Source: Hsuehochloa calcarea
Taxonomy: Eukaryota > Streptophyta > Magnoliopsida > Poales > Poaceae
NCBI GenBank assembly: GCA_036346395.1
Contig: CM070603.1
Coordinates: 26,817,045 to 26,881,044 of the forward strand
Direction: 5' to 3'
DNA length: 64,000 bases
Position numbers and translations under genes: made by a program. The notes under the pieces were generated by a model. It was not told the origin of the DNA. It ran no database searches and saw only the letters and a program-made list of their open reading frames with translations. Positions 46,625-58,215 of this stretch are shown piece by piece (the first letter of the stretch is position 1; the number at the start of each line of letters is the position of its first letter).

Positions 46625-47158
46625 ATTTTTATACAGTAAATATTTTGTTAATGCCGAAAATACTTTTTGAACTACGAAAATAGGAAGATACATCTAAAAA
46701 TTCTATAAGAAAACCAGAGCAGGTACATAGGGTATGTAGAGCTAAATTAAAGTATTGTGAACTTAATTTTTGTTTCTATTTGTACATGGTAAATATTTTA
46801 TAAATGCTGGAGACACTTTTTAAACAAGAAAAATAGCAACATACCTACAAAAAAATCAATAAAAATTGCTGAGTAGCTAAATAGGGTATGTAGAGCTTAA
46901 TCAAAATAATGCCAACTTAATTTTAGTTCTCATTTGTGCACGGTAAATATTTTGTTAATGCCAAAATATTTTTAAACTAGGAAAATAGCAAGATACCACT
47001 AAATGCCAAAAATATTTTTAAACTAGGAAAATAGCAAGATACCACTAAAACTTGTAAAAAAAATCCAGAACTACTATATAGGGTATGTAGAGCCGAACTA
47101 AAATATTGTGAACCTAATTCTTGTTTCCATTTGTGCACGGTAAATATTCTATTAATAA
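46625..47158 (+). repeat. AT-rich tandem repeat, unit about 154 bp
   Basis: GGGTATGTAGAGC occurs at 46730, 46884 and 47081, each in a matching context (GTAAATATTTT..AATGCC..AAAATAGCAA.AT). The last interval is longer because a segment of about 45 bp at 46962-47050 is itself duplicated. Roughly three and a half units are present. It lies in the leader or intron of the PMD gene. Confidence 0.85.
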
Positions 47159-47221
47159 CGCTTCTTATTAATTTTTGTATATGTTTCGTAGTATTTACAA
47201 TGTATGCACTGAATTTTTAGG

Positions 47222-47369
47222 TATGTCGGACCCAGGAGACGTTGTGCACTGGTCCTACAAATTGCTTGACCCAGCCATTGACGTGCATCACCGTAGCCGC
47301 CTCAGTACCATCCTTACCCAAGAGAGCAAAGCGACGATTGAGCTTGACGCGTTGTGGCTGCGCACGCCC
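47222..47369 (+). pseudogene. Plant mobile domain (PMD) gene, first recognisable exon
   Basis: After a T-rich tract and AG, the frame reads MSDPGDVVHWSYKLLDPAID and VHHRSRLSTILTQESKATIE, followed by LDALWLRTP. That is the opening found in many grass transposon-encoded PMD (MAIN-like) proteins. The exon is cut at 47369 by a solo LTR, and its continuation lies beyond 48987. Confidence 0.6.
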
Positions 47370-48982
47370 TGTTGGAAATATGCACTAGAGGCAATCATAG
47401 AGATGATGATACTTCAATATGTTCAAGATTTTGATAATATGTTATCGTGTTCCTTGAATGAATCATTTGTTATAGATCAATAAGTATGTGACTTATTGGT
47501 GGAACTCTTTAACTTATATGATGTCATTCTAAATGTATCCCTGGTCGGAGGTCACTGGTCGGAACACCAGTGACTATGTGACTAGCACATGTATTGATTG
47601 ATGACATGGTTTCACCGAGCATAGATATGGAGATATCGAATCAATAATGTGAACATGTGTTAGAGAACATGGTGTTGGATAGACCCATCATTGAGACACT
47701 ATTGAGATTGTTATGAATCTTTGTGTCATTAGTTGGTCTCAAGTAATGATGATGTATAATCCTTAGACCTGAGATCAGCATGGTTTCCTACATATGTAAT
47801 AGCACTCTTAGGGGTTGCCAAACGCTACTCCGTAACTGAGTAGTTATAAATGTAGCTTTCGGGTATGCTATAAAACATACAGAGGAATGTGACTGGTTGA
47901 GATGGGATTTGCCCCTCCTAACATAACAGGAGAGATGTCTATGGGCCCCTCATGGTGATCGGATAAAGAAAGTGTATGACCATACCACAAGTGGTCGAAG
48001 TGTCGACCACATGATGTTATCCGACACTCGATCGAGAAAGTATTGAACAGTCCATGGATGACACATCATCTCACCTGGAGTTCAACCAGACATCATGAGG
48101 CAAAGGGAGAATGCATGAGTAGGTGGCTTAGTTTGATCAGTTACAGACTAGTTGTATGGAGATACGTGCTGGTCGTAGACTGGTCAAACGTAATCACAGA
48201 ATGGTAAGAACCTGACCGTAAGGAGTTACGAATTGGTCGTGACCAATTACAACCTGGTCGTATAGAGATACGAACTGGTCGTAAGTGATGAGAACCTGAT
48301 CATAGATCATATTACATCAAGGTTCGTCCGATATATTCAATGTGTCTTTGGGAATCGTTATGTGCTGCTAGGTACCGCTAACGACTAGTGATTGGAAAAG
48401 AGTTTCCGAGTCATAACCGATTACACATGAACCTGTGGGGTCGCACACTTAAAGGGCAAGGATCTGGTTTGGATGGTGATCCGAATTAGTATAGGCCACG
48501 AGTTCCTAATGGGCCTCCAGGTCGAGACCCATCATGGATGCCTATATAAAGAGGGGCGGTGGCATGGGGTGCAAGTGAGGAGAGGATGATCTTTGGAAGA
48601 ACTTCTGAAATCCTAATAGCCATGCCTTCTTTACCACGCTGCCGGAGATAGCACTCCAGTGCGTGTGGATACCTCGGAGGTGTTGTTGCGAAGCATCAGC
48701 ACTAGGACGATCCGCGACTTGTGTTGATCACCGGAGTCGGAGAAGAAGTTGCGTGGTGGGTACGACCACTCGAAGAAGCAGACGCGCGTCGAGTACGACT
48801 ACTTGAAGGAGGAGATGCGTCGTGAGTACGACTACGACTGCATCAACTCGCTACAACGACTCTACTTCCGCTACGAGTCGACGCGTCCAGCGGTAATCTC
48901 GTGATCTATTACTTGCGATGGTTCCTTGGTTGCGCGGTAAAATTTTATTTGTGCTATCGTAGCATTGTCGCGTATCCCAACA
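47370..48982 (+). mobile_element. Solo LTR, BARE/Angela-like Ty1-copia
   Basis: The 1,613-bp block starts TGTTGGAAATATGCACTAGA and ends ..CGTATCCCAACA, flanked by a perfect 5-bp duplication CGCCC (47365-47369 and 48983-48987). A TATATAAA box lies at 48543-48550. It aligns by eye with the minus-strand LTR at 804-2405. The start matches the recalled BARE/Angela LTR end. There is no internal region, so it is a recombination product. It interrupts the PMD gene. Confidence 0.92.
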
Positions 48983-48987
48983 CGCCC

Positions 48988-50080
48988 ATGAGGGTATGGA
49001 GCATGGACCCATGTTGGGTTCCGAGGTACGTGTAATTGTGACCTTAGTGTAATCAATTGCAGTCGCTACTTTGGGTGGACTCACGTTTGTTTCCTTTCGA
49101 CGCGGTTGAGAGCGGTAGGCCTTCTTCCACCAGCGAGGATGGTGGAGGCGACGCAGGAGGACGACCATGACCATGTGGGCGATGGGCGTATGTTGAGGCA
49201 CTTTCTATGATTGGTGCCTCTTAACGGCATTGGTCGACCGGTGGAGGCCAGAGACGCACACGTTCCACCTCCCATGCGGGGAGATAGCATCGACGCTTCA
49301 GGTTGTGACCTTCCTAACCGGGTTGCCCTGCGTGGGCATCCCCCTGGCAGCACACGGAGTTCCTCGCGAGGTTCCAGGGGGTGCGACCTCCCAACACCGG
49401 CTACAGGGAGTTCAACATCACCCACGGCCATCGCTGAAGTGGATCTGCCAGTTATACGTAAGTTTTTGTAACTCTTGTCCTTCCGCTTCAATTGTTTTGG
49501 GCAACTTAGTGATGTGTCTATTTCTTCATGCAGCCAGAGCTTATGGCATAGGACGCATTTGAGTACAAGGTGAGGAGGCACTTCGAGGACTACTTGTTGT
49601 GGCTGCTAGGGTGGGTGATGTTGCTAGGGTCCCACGGCGACAGCATCGACAAGCACATGATCCGGTTCGAGAAAGCCCCATCCTCTCCAGATGCCCGCTA
49701 CTTCTTCAGTTGTGGTCCTTCAAGCGTTTTCAGATCGGACGGCCACAGCTGGACCTGGGAGCCTACACTATCGCCATGTACGCCGGTGATGACGACGTGG
49801 ACCGACCGACCATGGGTTTGGTTTGGTGTCACCAACGGGTAAGCTTTTTGAATATGTATTCTTTTTTGTAATGTAATTCTATTTCTTGTGCTAAGTTTAT
49901 GTTATTCTATTCCATAGGTCACCTTCACTCCGATCACTACGCACGCGTTCGACCCAGACTATGTTGTGATTTTTGATCAGTTGACGGATGACCACGTCAT
50001 CTGGACAACGTACACTCCCGACAAGGTGTATGTGCACGCACCTCGAGGCCTATCGAGCATGTGCACGTGAGACCACGCGT
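48988..50080 (+). pseudogene. Plant mobile domain (PMD) gene, downstream exons
   Basis: Past the LTR, plus-strand exons give ALVDRWRPETHTFHLPCGEI and LQVVTFLTGLPCVG (49203-49350), the PMD signature. A donor GTAAGT follows near 49456, with an acceptor TTCATGCAG at about 49534. Next comes RRHFEDYLLWLLGWVMLLGS HGDSIDKHMI (about 49573-49660) and, after a frameshift, MYAGDDDVDRPTMGLVWCHQ. A further intron (GTAAGC at about 49840; AG at about 49918) leads to FDPDYVVIFDQLTDDHVIWT. A stop in the second exon and the frameshift show decay. PMD genes occur both as host genes (MAIN, MAIL) and in transposons. The disorder and setting favour a transposon. Confidence 0.75.
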
Positions 50081-51121
50081 ATTAGTACACGCGAGAGGAG
50101 CTTGGTGCACGAGGGGCCGGGGAGGGTGGCTTTGGGAGGATGGCCGTCGGGAGGAGCAGGCGCTAAGAGGATTTTTGGGAGGAGATAAGGTGGAGAGAGC
50201 CAAAGAGGTCATGTGTTCAGCCTTCAGCCTTCAGACCCTTTCGCGCCTCTCTCTCCTCTATTTTTTCACCTTCGCGCTCAGTGTTTTGCCAGCAGATACA
50301 AGATCATGTGTTCAGGTCACCCTATCACGCAAAATGTTTTGCCCGGTAGATATGTTGACCTATTTATTTTTTTAAGGCTGATGTAGCTAACATAAAAAGA
50401 TAGCCGACAGATAAGTTGTTCTAGACAATAATTATTTCTGGCAGATAACGGGACCCGTAATATCTTGGACATTGTTGGCACATGTTTTGCCACTCATCCC
50501 ATTTTTTTCCGGCAGATTATTGTCCTTAATACTATACCATGGTGTAGTGTGTCTATCATTGCAATTGCGCGGGCCACCCTCCTCCTGCTAGTTTCTTTAC
50601 AATTATAAAAGAAGCATTTTGTGCTGGTGATAAGTCTATTATCTACTTCTCCACCTCTTGAGTCGGTGGAGTCTGTTGTGGACAATTATTTCATCTAAAT
50701 ATGTGGTTTGTGTTAAAATTATTTATAACTTGTTGCTTGAATACGAATTATGTTTGCAAATTTTAGATGCATGCAACATACAACACTCGGTTGGTTACTT
50801 AAATAACGGGCTTGGCGAGTGCCGTCAGGAAAGGAGGCATGAGCAGCTGCAGACAGGTATAATAGCACTATAATTCGAACAAAATGTACGGCTCCGTCTC
50901 CGGACTCGTAGGCTCCGCACGCCTGCATTGATTCGGCTGAGGTACCTCAGCCGCACGCCGGCCGCCGTTCGTTGACCGGCGTACACGCTTTGAGCTGTAG
51001 GCCAACTTTGTAGTTGCCGCTAGCAGGTCGTTCACTCGGGCTGAACGACAGAAAACAAGGGTATCTTCAGTAGTGGTATTGTTTTCCTATCTGCCTCTTA
51101 TTTAATTCTTGCCCTCTTAGA
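50081..51121. other. No recognisable gene
   Basis: GC-rich DNA to about 50230 could be the last part of the PMD unit. The rest is AT-rich, with repeated GGCAGAT/GACAGAT words (50370-50530) that may mark transposon subterminal sequence. I see no domain. Confidence 0.5.
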
Positions 51122-52714
51122 ATTAATGGTTGAATACTGTGATCCTGATGAAGTTTACAATTCTGGTTCTATGTTCATTAGACTGATAAAGGCTACTACT
51201 GCTAAGTATTGTCAAATTAATTACTAGACTTACTAACATCACGTGGTTTGTAAACCTGATATTTACATTAGTTATTACTCCTATTTACTGTTCTCTCCTA
51301 TTTTTCTTACCCCATTATTTATTTGCCCAATCAAAGAATTCATTGTTTGTTTTGGTTAACATACTAGTGCTTATTTTTCAAATGATTTGCCTATGTTAGT
51401 TTAAAGTCTAAAGCTCAATTGGAACAATAAAACCTCTAAGTACATAAATTCAGAATTGTCAACAACCCACTGTCATTAGTAGATTTCATACACTTTCTTT
51501 GTTCATCAGTTCATCCGAACGACACTACTGTCTTGATAACCAATCTCCTCACTAAATCAATAATTCATTTGTCAATTATAATTGAGTGATTAATTATTTC
51601 ATAACTCTTAGCTGCAAGTGCTAATACCATTACAGGTGAACCCAACGGTTCAGAGAGAGAGGTGCACAGGGATGGCAAGGGCCAAGCAGGGGAGGGTAGG
51701 GTGGCTCGGTGGCGACGGTGGTGCCGGTAAAGGAGGCAATGGCGTCGGCCGAGCACGGGCAAAACGGAACCGTGGAGGGAAGGCGAACCGAGGGGTGGTG
51801 GTGGCACGGCTTAAGGAGGACGGTGGCGGCCGGGCTACTAATTGCGGCGGCCAGAGCTGGGGAGAAAAAATGGGTGGCGGTGCCGGAGGGGAGTAGGAGG
51901 AATGGTGCGCGCATGGGCACCGACCGGGTATGGGGAACTCTCCTATGCAGGCCATGTGGACGGAGGGAGGCCGAGACGCTCCGGCGACGTGGGCCTCCGG
52001 TGGTGCGGCAAGAGCTTCGTGGCGGCGGTGCTACTGTGAGAGGGAGCCGTAAATGGTGGTGGGGATGGTAGAGGGAGGCGAGGAGATGCTCTGGGCAGAT
52101 GTAATCGGGTTGAGGCTTACCGAGCAAGGAGAAGAGGCTGCGGCGGTAGGTTTGGCCGGTAACGAGGAAGAAGGGTGGAGCGCGACACAGCTGATGAGAA
52201 TTCTTGAAATGGAATTGGGGGTTCTTGCTTGCGGGGTAGTGGGATGCAACGTGACGCGGATGACCGGCGACGGGGTTCACTGCAGCAGCGGGAAGGGTGA
52301 AGGTGTGGCGCGGTCGAGCGTGATAGAATTAAACTTGTTGGTTTTTCTTTCATTTTGTAATTGGATTACAAAGTAATCTCAGAAGTAAATCAGGTTTCAC
52401 TTTTTATGTGTTTCTATCCGTTTTTCGTTTTGGTTTCTGTGGCACATCCAGTGTCTATCATTACTTTCCGATGTGTTGGAGAAATGGAAACTAGATTCCG
52501 AATAGGTATCTCATTTGTAATCTGTTTTGGCTTATATAAGAAAGGAGAAAGGTCGCATTGTTGGTATGAGGCAGAAATTACAAACACAAGTCTTGATTGT
52601 TCTGTTTGCTCTGTTCTGCTGAACAGTTTTTCAGAAGTTTCAGAAGTGCTGGTCTTCATAGAAGTCGTCAAAAGAGATCTTTTTTTTGTTTTTCAAAGTT
52701 TTGGTTCTAACATT

Positions 52715-52726
52715 TGGTATCAGAGC
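52715..52726 (+). other. Primer binding site of copia C (initiator tRNA-Met)
   Basis: TGGTATCAGAGC is complementary to the 3' end of plant initiator tRNA-Met and starts 3 bp after the 5' LTR, the position expected for minus-strand DNA priming. Confidence 0.9.
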
Positions 52727-52777
52727 TTGGCGTCTTTGATGATGGCAGGTGATTAGTCACCAAAGGAGGAATTAAAA

Positions 52778-54838
52778 ATGAAATCTCTGGAGATCGGCGA
52801 TGAACCAGGAGAGCTGGCATCAGGAAAAACAATATCGAGGGGTTTTGGAGTCCCTATCCAATACCCGATTCTTAATGACACAAATTACAGCTTATGGGCT
52901 ATAAAGATGAGGATCATCTTGAGATCACTTGGAGTGTGGATAGCGATCGAGAGCGATGAACTGGTCGATAATGAAAAGGATCAGGGCGCTCTGGCCGCGA
53001 TCTCACAAGCAATACCGGATGCGGTGATGCTAGCAATTGTTGATAAGTATACGGCTAAAGCAGCATGGGAAGCTATTCAAGAGATGCGTATTGGAGAAGA
53101 TAGAGTCAGGAAGGCAAGAGCTCAGTTGATGAAACAAAGTTTTGATCGTATGATCATGGCAGATACTGAAAGTATTAATACCTTTTCGCGTAAGCTAATT
53201 AGTACAACTAGTGAAATTCATTCACTTGGAGTTGAGCTCAAGGAAAGTGTGGTTGTAGAAAAACTTTTCAGTGTAGTCCCAGATAAATTCCTTCCCATTG
53301 TCGGTTTGATTGAACAGTGGGGAGACATGACGACAATGACGTTGTCCGAAGCGATTGGACGACTTATAACATATGAAGAAAATTTAAGAGGAAGGCGCAT
53401 TCAAAGAAATGAAGCGGGATGAGAGCAATTGATGCTAACTCGTAGTCAGTGGGAATCTCTGGCAGCAGAAGAAAGGGAAAGTCCTGATAGAATCGACAGA
53501 GACAACAATCGAGGAGATTGGCGCAGCAGTGACAGAGGTTGTGGGCGTGGTCAATACGGTGGGCGTAACGAAGATGTAGACAAGAAACCGTACAGAAGGT
53601 TTGATAAATCCAAGATAAAATGTTTCAATTGTGACATATACATACATTTTGCCTCTGAATGTCGAAAGCCCAGAAGAGAACGAACAAATATTGTACAAGA
53701 ACATGGTGACGAAGAACCAACGTTGCTTATGGTAAGATCATGTGAATCGGTTCAGAAGACCAAGAAGATAACAAGGGTCATGCTAAGCGAAGAGAATGTT
53801 TGGCCCAACTTGGGAACTGAAAACGAGAAGATTGATGATAATTGGTTTTTAGACACTGGTGCAAGTAATCATATGACTGGTGAGAAGAATGTGTTCGCTG
53901 AGTTGGACGAAACAATCTCTGGCAATGTTAAGTTTGGAGATGATTCGGTTGTGGAAATCTGTGGTCGAGGATCTTTGTTGTTCCAATGCAAAACTCAGGA
54001 ACACAGGTTGCTCACAAATGTGTATTTCATACCACGACTTAGAAGCAACAAAATTAGTCCCAGTCAACTTGATGAAATCGGTTGCAGGGTCACAATTGAA
54101 GGAGTGATGGCAATTTTTGATCGTGATCGCTTACAATTAGCAAAAGTACAATGGTCGGTTGACAGACTGTATCAACTGAATCTTCATCTAACAAATCCAG
54201 TATGCCTACTGACAAAGAAAACAAGTCAAGCCTGGCGATGGCATGCGAGATATGGACATCTCAACTTCCGTTCATTACGCAACTTATCTCGACTAAGGAT
54301 GGAGGGATTACCTGAAATTCAACAAGTTGAACAACTTTGTCAAGGTTGTCTTGTTGGAAAACAGCACATGAAGCCATTTCCGACAACATCAGTATATCGA
54401 GCAGAAGATTTGCTTGAGTTGACGCATGGAGATTTGTGTGGCCCAATTACTCCCAAAACACCAGCCGGCAATGGTTACTTCTTGATGATTGTTCTAGATA
54501 CATGTGGTTGCAGCTTATCAAAACAAAAGATCAAGCAATGGATGCTTTCAAGGCAATCAAAAGGAGTACTGAAATTGAAAGTCATCGTATGTTAAAAGCT
54601 TTTAAGACAGATCGAGGAGGGGAATTTACATCTAAAGATTTTGAGGATTTCTGTGAGGACCAAGGGGTAAAGAGATATCTCACGGCTCCCTATTCACCCT
54701 AACAAAATAGCATTGTAGAGAGGAGAAATCAGACAGTTGTTGAAATGGCACGCAGCCTACTTAAAAGTATGAGTGTACCGACGAGGTTTTGGGGAGAAGC
54801 AGTGATGACAGCCATTTATTTGCTAAATCGGTCACCGA
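52778..54838 (+). pseudogene. copia C gag, protease and integrase
   Basis: The frame from 52778 is gag (ILNDTNYSLWAIKMRIILRS), and is stopped by TGA at 53420. The same frame then goes on with the CCHC knuckle (CFNCDIYIHFASEC, with Ile where Gly is usual), the protease WFLDTGASNHMTG, and gag-pre-integrase WRWHARYGHLNFRS..CQGCLVGKQH. After a shift near 54480 come integrase pieces KAFKTDRGGEFTSKDFEDF and VERRNQTVVEMARS with a stop at 54700. It then jumps at about 54840 into reverse transcriptase. Confidence 0.9.
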
Positions 54839-55940
54839 CGAAGGCTTTGTATGGGCTTAAACAAGCACCTCGAGCTTGGAATTACAAATTGGATAAAACC
54901 TTGGTATCTTTAGGTTTTGAAATGCTGTTGAGCATGCAGTTTACAGGAGAGAAAAATGTAACACCTTTCTTCTAATTGGAGTATTGGTAGATGACTTGAT
55001 CATTACTGGATCTAATGTCAAAGACATATCAGACTTTAAGAATCGGATGAAAGGTTTGTTTAGTATGAGTGATCTTGGACTTTTGAGCTATTATCTAGGT
55101 ATTGAGGTGAAGCAAACAACTGGAATCATCACTTTGTGTCAAAGTGGATATGTTGAAAAACTATTAGCATTGTCAGATATGACAGATTGCAACTCTTGTC
55201 AAACACCAATGGAGGATCGTCTAAAACTGAGTAAGGAGGCTGGTGGTTCTCAAGTAAATCAGACTGAATATCAGAGCTTAGTTGGAAGCTTGCGGTATTT
55301 AGTGAACACAAGACCTGACATTACGTTTTCAGTTGGAATCGTGAGTAGGTTTATGGAAGCACCTACAACAGAGCATTTGGCAGCTGTAAAGCGAATCTTG
55401 AGATATAGAAGTGGTACCAAGGATTTTGGATGTTGTTATCAAAGGTGTGATGATCCGGAACCAGAGATAGTGGGATATTGTGATAGTGATCTAGGAGGAG
55501 ACATTGATGATCGAAAGAGTACAACCGAAATGGGTTTTTATTTTGGACAAAGCTTAATCACTTGGAGATCACAAAAACTAAAAATTGTAGATTTATCTTC
55601 ATGTGAAGTCGAGTACATTGCTGCAGCAGCAGCAGCTTGTCAAGGCATTTGGTTGAGCCGTCTCATTGGAGACTTAAAGAAGAAAACACCGAGTAGAGTC
55701 AGATTGATGATAGATAACAAGTCTGCTATTGCACTTTGTAAAAATCCGATGTATCATGATCGGGGCAAACATATTGATACAAGATACCATTTCCTTCGTG
55801 ATAATGTTGAGAATGGAATGATTGAAGTGGAACATATCAGAATAGACAATCAATGAGCCGATATTTTCACAAAAGCTTTGGGCCGAATCAAATTTGTTGA
55901 GATGAGAGAAAGATTGGGAGTCAAGAATCTAAAATTAGTT
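54839..55940 (+). pseudogene. copia C reverse transcriptase end and RNase H
   Basis: Right after RSPTKAL of integrase comes YGLKQAPRAWNYKLDKTL of reverse transcriptase, so the palm's N-terminal half is gone. The catalytic box reads LVDDLIITG. The rest (FSMSDLGLLSYYLGIEVKQT, TRPDITFSVGIVSRFM) leads to RNase H with GYCDSDLGGDIDDRKSTTE and HIDTRYHFLRDNVENG. A frameshift near 54970 and a stop at 55857 break the frame. Confidence 0.9.
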
Positions 55941-55961
55941 CAACAAGTTTAGGGGGTGTTT

Positions 55962-56270
55962 TGATAGAATTAAACTTGTTTGTTTTTCTTTCATTTTGTA
56001 ATTGGATTACAAAGTCATCTCAGAAGTAAATCAGGTTTCAGTTTTTCTGTGTTTCTATCTGTTTTTCGTTTTGGTTTCTGTAGCGTATCCAGTGTCTATC
56101 AGTACTTTCCGATGTGCTGGAGAAACGAAAACTAGATTCCGAATAGGTATCTCATTGTTCTGTTTGCTCTATTCTCCTGAACAGTTTTTCAGAAGTTTCA
56201 GAAGTGCTGGTCTTCATAGAAGTCGTCATAAGAGATCTTTTTTTTGTTTTTCAAAGTTTTGGTTCTAACA
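55962..56270 (+). repeat. 3' LTR of copia C, with an 83-bp internal deletion
   Basis: It matches the 5' LTR from end to end, except that the stretch after GGTATCTCAT, which in the 5' copy contains TTATATAAGAAAGG, is missing. The gap joins at a short repeated T/TGT motif. Confidence 0.9.
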
Positions 56271-57585
56271 GAGCGGAGCACATGCGTTTCTCTCGGTTTT
56301 CGATAGAGAAGAGGAAGGGGAGGAAATGGCAGAGGTGAGGAAGGATCGGGACAAATAGAGGCCAGAAAGAGGGGGAGGCATGGCCGAGCCGTGTTAGTGC
56401 GAGGAGAGGGCGCGACGCAGAGGAACACGACACGCGTCTCGTGCGTTGGAGCAGTGAGCACCTTTGTGGCTCGGGCTGGCGCCGTGAGGGAGAAGGGCTT
56501 GGCAAGTGCGGCCCACCAGGTCAGTGAGAGATGAGGAAAGGAGGTGCGGTGAGGTCAGCCAGTTCGGTTTGGGTACGGTCGAGTTGGGGTTAGGTTGAAC
56601 CGGTTCAACAGTAAATGACTGATTTTAATTTTAATTCTCTCCATTTTGATCGGTTAATAAAAATAGCAAATAAAATTTTAAAAAAATGAAATCAGAAGTT
56701 CCTGGGGTGACCTAGTACACACAAAATGTTTATAACATCACTGTTCATATTTTAATTACTTGTTTTAAATCATTTACTGCAGGGCTTTTAGAATTGGTAA
56801 TTGAATTTTCTCAAAGTTGATTTGAGTCCTAAAAATTTGAGAAAATTCTTATTTATTCATGATAAATATTTTAAGGTTTAAATAAATTATTTCCCAGGGA
56901 ATTTCATAAGTATTTATTGTTGTTTTTATTTGGAGCTTCGGTCAAAGTTATATGCTTAACTTTGATTAGAAAATTTACAAATGCAACAATTTGTGCAAAT
57001 GCTCCAAAAAAAATCAATTACATACCCATGAGATGCATAGTAACTTCGTTTAATAAAAATGAGGCTGTGACAGTAAATTTGCGCAACAATGTATTGGATG
57101 AGTGGCTGAATGGTTTGATGGTGTGTTACACTGAGCGAGACATATTTAGATCCATTGATGATGATAGAGTCATAAGATCCTTCTAAGGTATAAAATCTCG
57201 CAGAATGAATTTGCCTCGTGAAAGTCGTGATTCAAGTTAGCGTCTTAATGATATGATTATTTTATTTTGAATGTTCATGATCATTTAAGTATAATTTGCT
57301 ATTATATCATTAATTTTTCTAATTTTGATGGATAGTTTGTTATCTACTGGAACTATATTTACATATTTTGATGATGCACTTTCCATTAGCGAGGTACTTT
57401 CATTGTAGTTCTCTTTTTTTACTTTATTTTTATTCATATATAAATTTAATTACACAAGAATACGAGACTATATTTATTATAAATTAATTTAGTTATTCGA
57501 TGCTTTAAACCTACTTTTATTTTTTTTATTCTGGATTCGCACCAATACCGGTGGCTCGTAGAGCACTACGTGGTGTGACAATTAA

Positions 57586-58100
57586 TGGGCCATCGGTGCC
57601 TCAGTGGACCTGACTTTCTGTAAGCCGTCGTCGCTGGGACTCAGTACATCCTTTTCCTTTGCCGGTCTTGCACAGTTCATTTGTGGCCAACCTCGACTAA
57701 CCGGAGAAAGTAACAGCGGAGATTACATAGTTTGATATAATCTTAGTGTTGAAATTAACACTAATCATTCCCTCTGGTCGCTATTTCGGCCCAACAACAA
57801 TTAGACGTTGCCCACGAACACGAGGTGTGAATGGCCCATGAACACGATGCGTGAATGTATGTGACTAACAGCGCCTTCATCAAACGCACACTCCAGGGCA
57901 AAAAGGAAGGGAAAAAAATCAGATTCGGAAAGGAGTACCTCGGGTGTCCTCAAATTTTGTTCGCTCCGATTTTGCCTTTGTGCTCCGGCAGTGTCTCCAG
58001 CAATCGACAGCGGCAATTATGGTTTTGGGTCGTCGTCGCTCCGTTGAGTCGTTGCGTTCCTTTCTCTCGCTGGTATTGCACGGTTCATTCGTGGCCAGTC
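57586..58100. other. No recognisable gene
   Basis: Ordinary-composition DNA with short frames only. GCCGTCGTCGCTGGGACTCA (57629) and GTCGTCGTCGCTCCGTTGAG (58031) begin two loosely similar stretches, each followed by a CACGGTTCAT- or CACAGTTCAT-type sequence. This suggests an old imperfect duplication of about 400 bp spacing. Confidence 0.4.
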
Positions 58101-58215
58101 TTGCCTGTAAAATATGCAACACACTGTATTGATTATTCAAGAGAGTATAAATAGGCATTACAAGACAAGCAGTGCATGTGTTACAACAGATGGGAGAGAA
58201 CCCAATGGGATCGGA

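Larger units (their letters stand above)
52321..56270 (+). mobile_element. Ty1-copia retrotransposon with both LTRs, internally deleted (copia C)
   Basis: The 5' LTR is 52321-52712 (392 bp) and the 3' LTR 55962-56270 (309 bp). Both run TGATAGAATTAAACTTG to GGTTCTAACA and are flanked by a perfect duplication GAGCG (52316-52320, 56271-56275). The initiator-tRNA-Met primer site TGGTATCAGAGC (52715-52726) follows the 5' LTR, and a purine run (TTTAGGGGGTG) precedes the 3' LTR. Gag, protease, integrase and the end of reverse transcriptase plus RNase H are present, but the integrase end and reverse transcriptase start are deleted. The 3' LTR lacks an 83-bp stretch with the TATA box. Confidence 0.95.
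51127..57580 (-). mobile_element. Probable Ty3-gypsy solo LTR (about 2.5 kb net) split by copia C
   Basis: Read on the minus strand, the block begins TGTCACACCACGTAG at 57580 and ends ..CAGTATTCAACCA at 51127. It is flanked by ATTAA on both sides (51122-51126 and 57581-57585). Without the 3,955 bp of copia C and its duplication it is 2,499 bp. Composition order (AT-rich start, then a pyrimidine-rich minus strand) matches the other large LTRs here. The ends are less standard and the 5-bp match could be chance, so this is tentative. GC-rich open frames at 51618-52320 are part of it. Confidence 0.45.

Noticed and set aside
51630..52280. 216-codon minus-strand frame in GC-rich DNA
   Set aside because: Low-complexity Pro/Ser/His composition in a probable LTR leader, with no domain or splice context.
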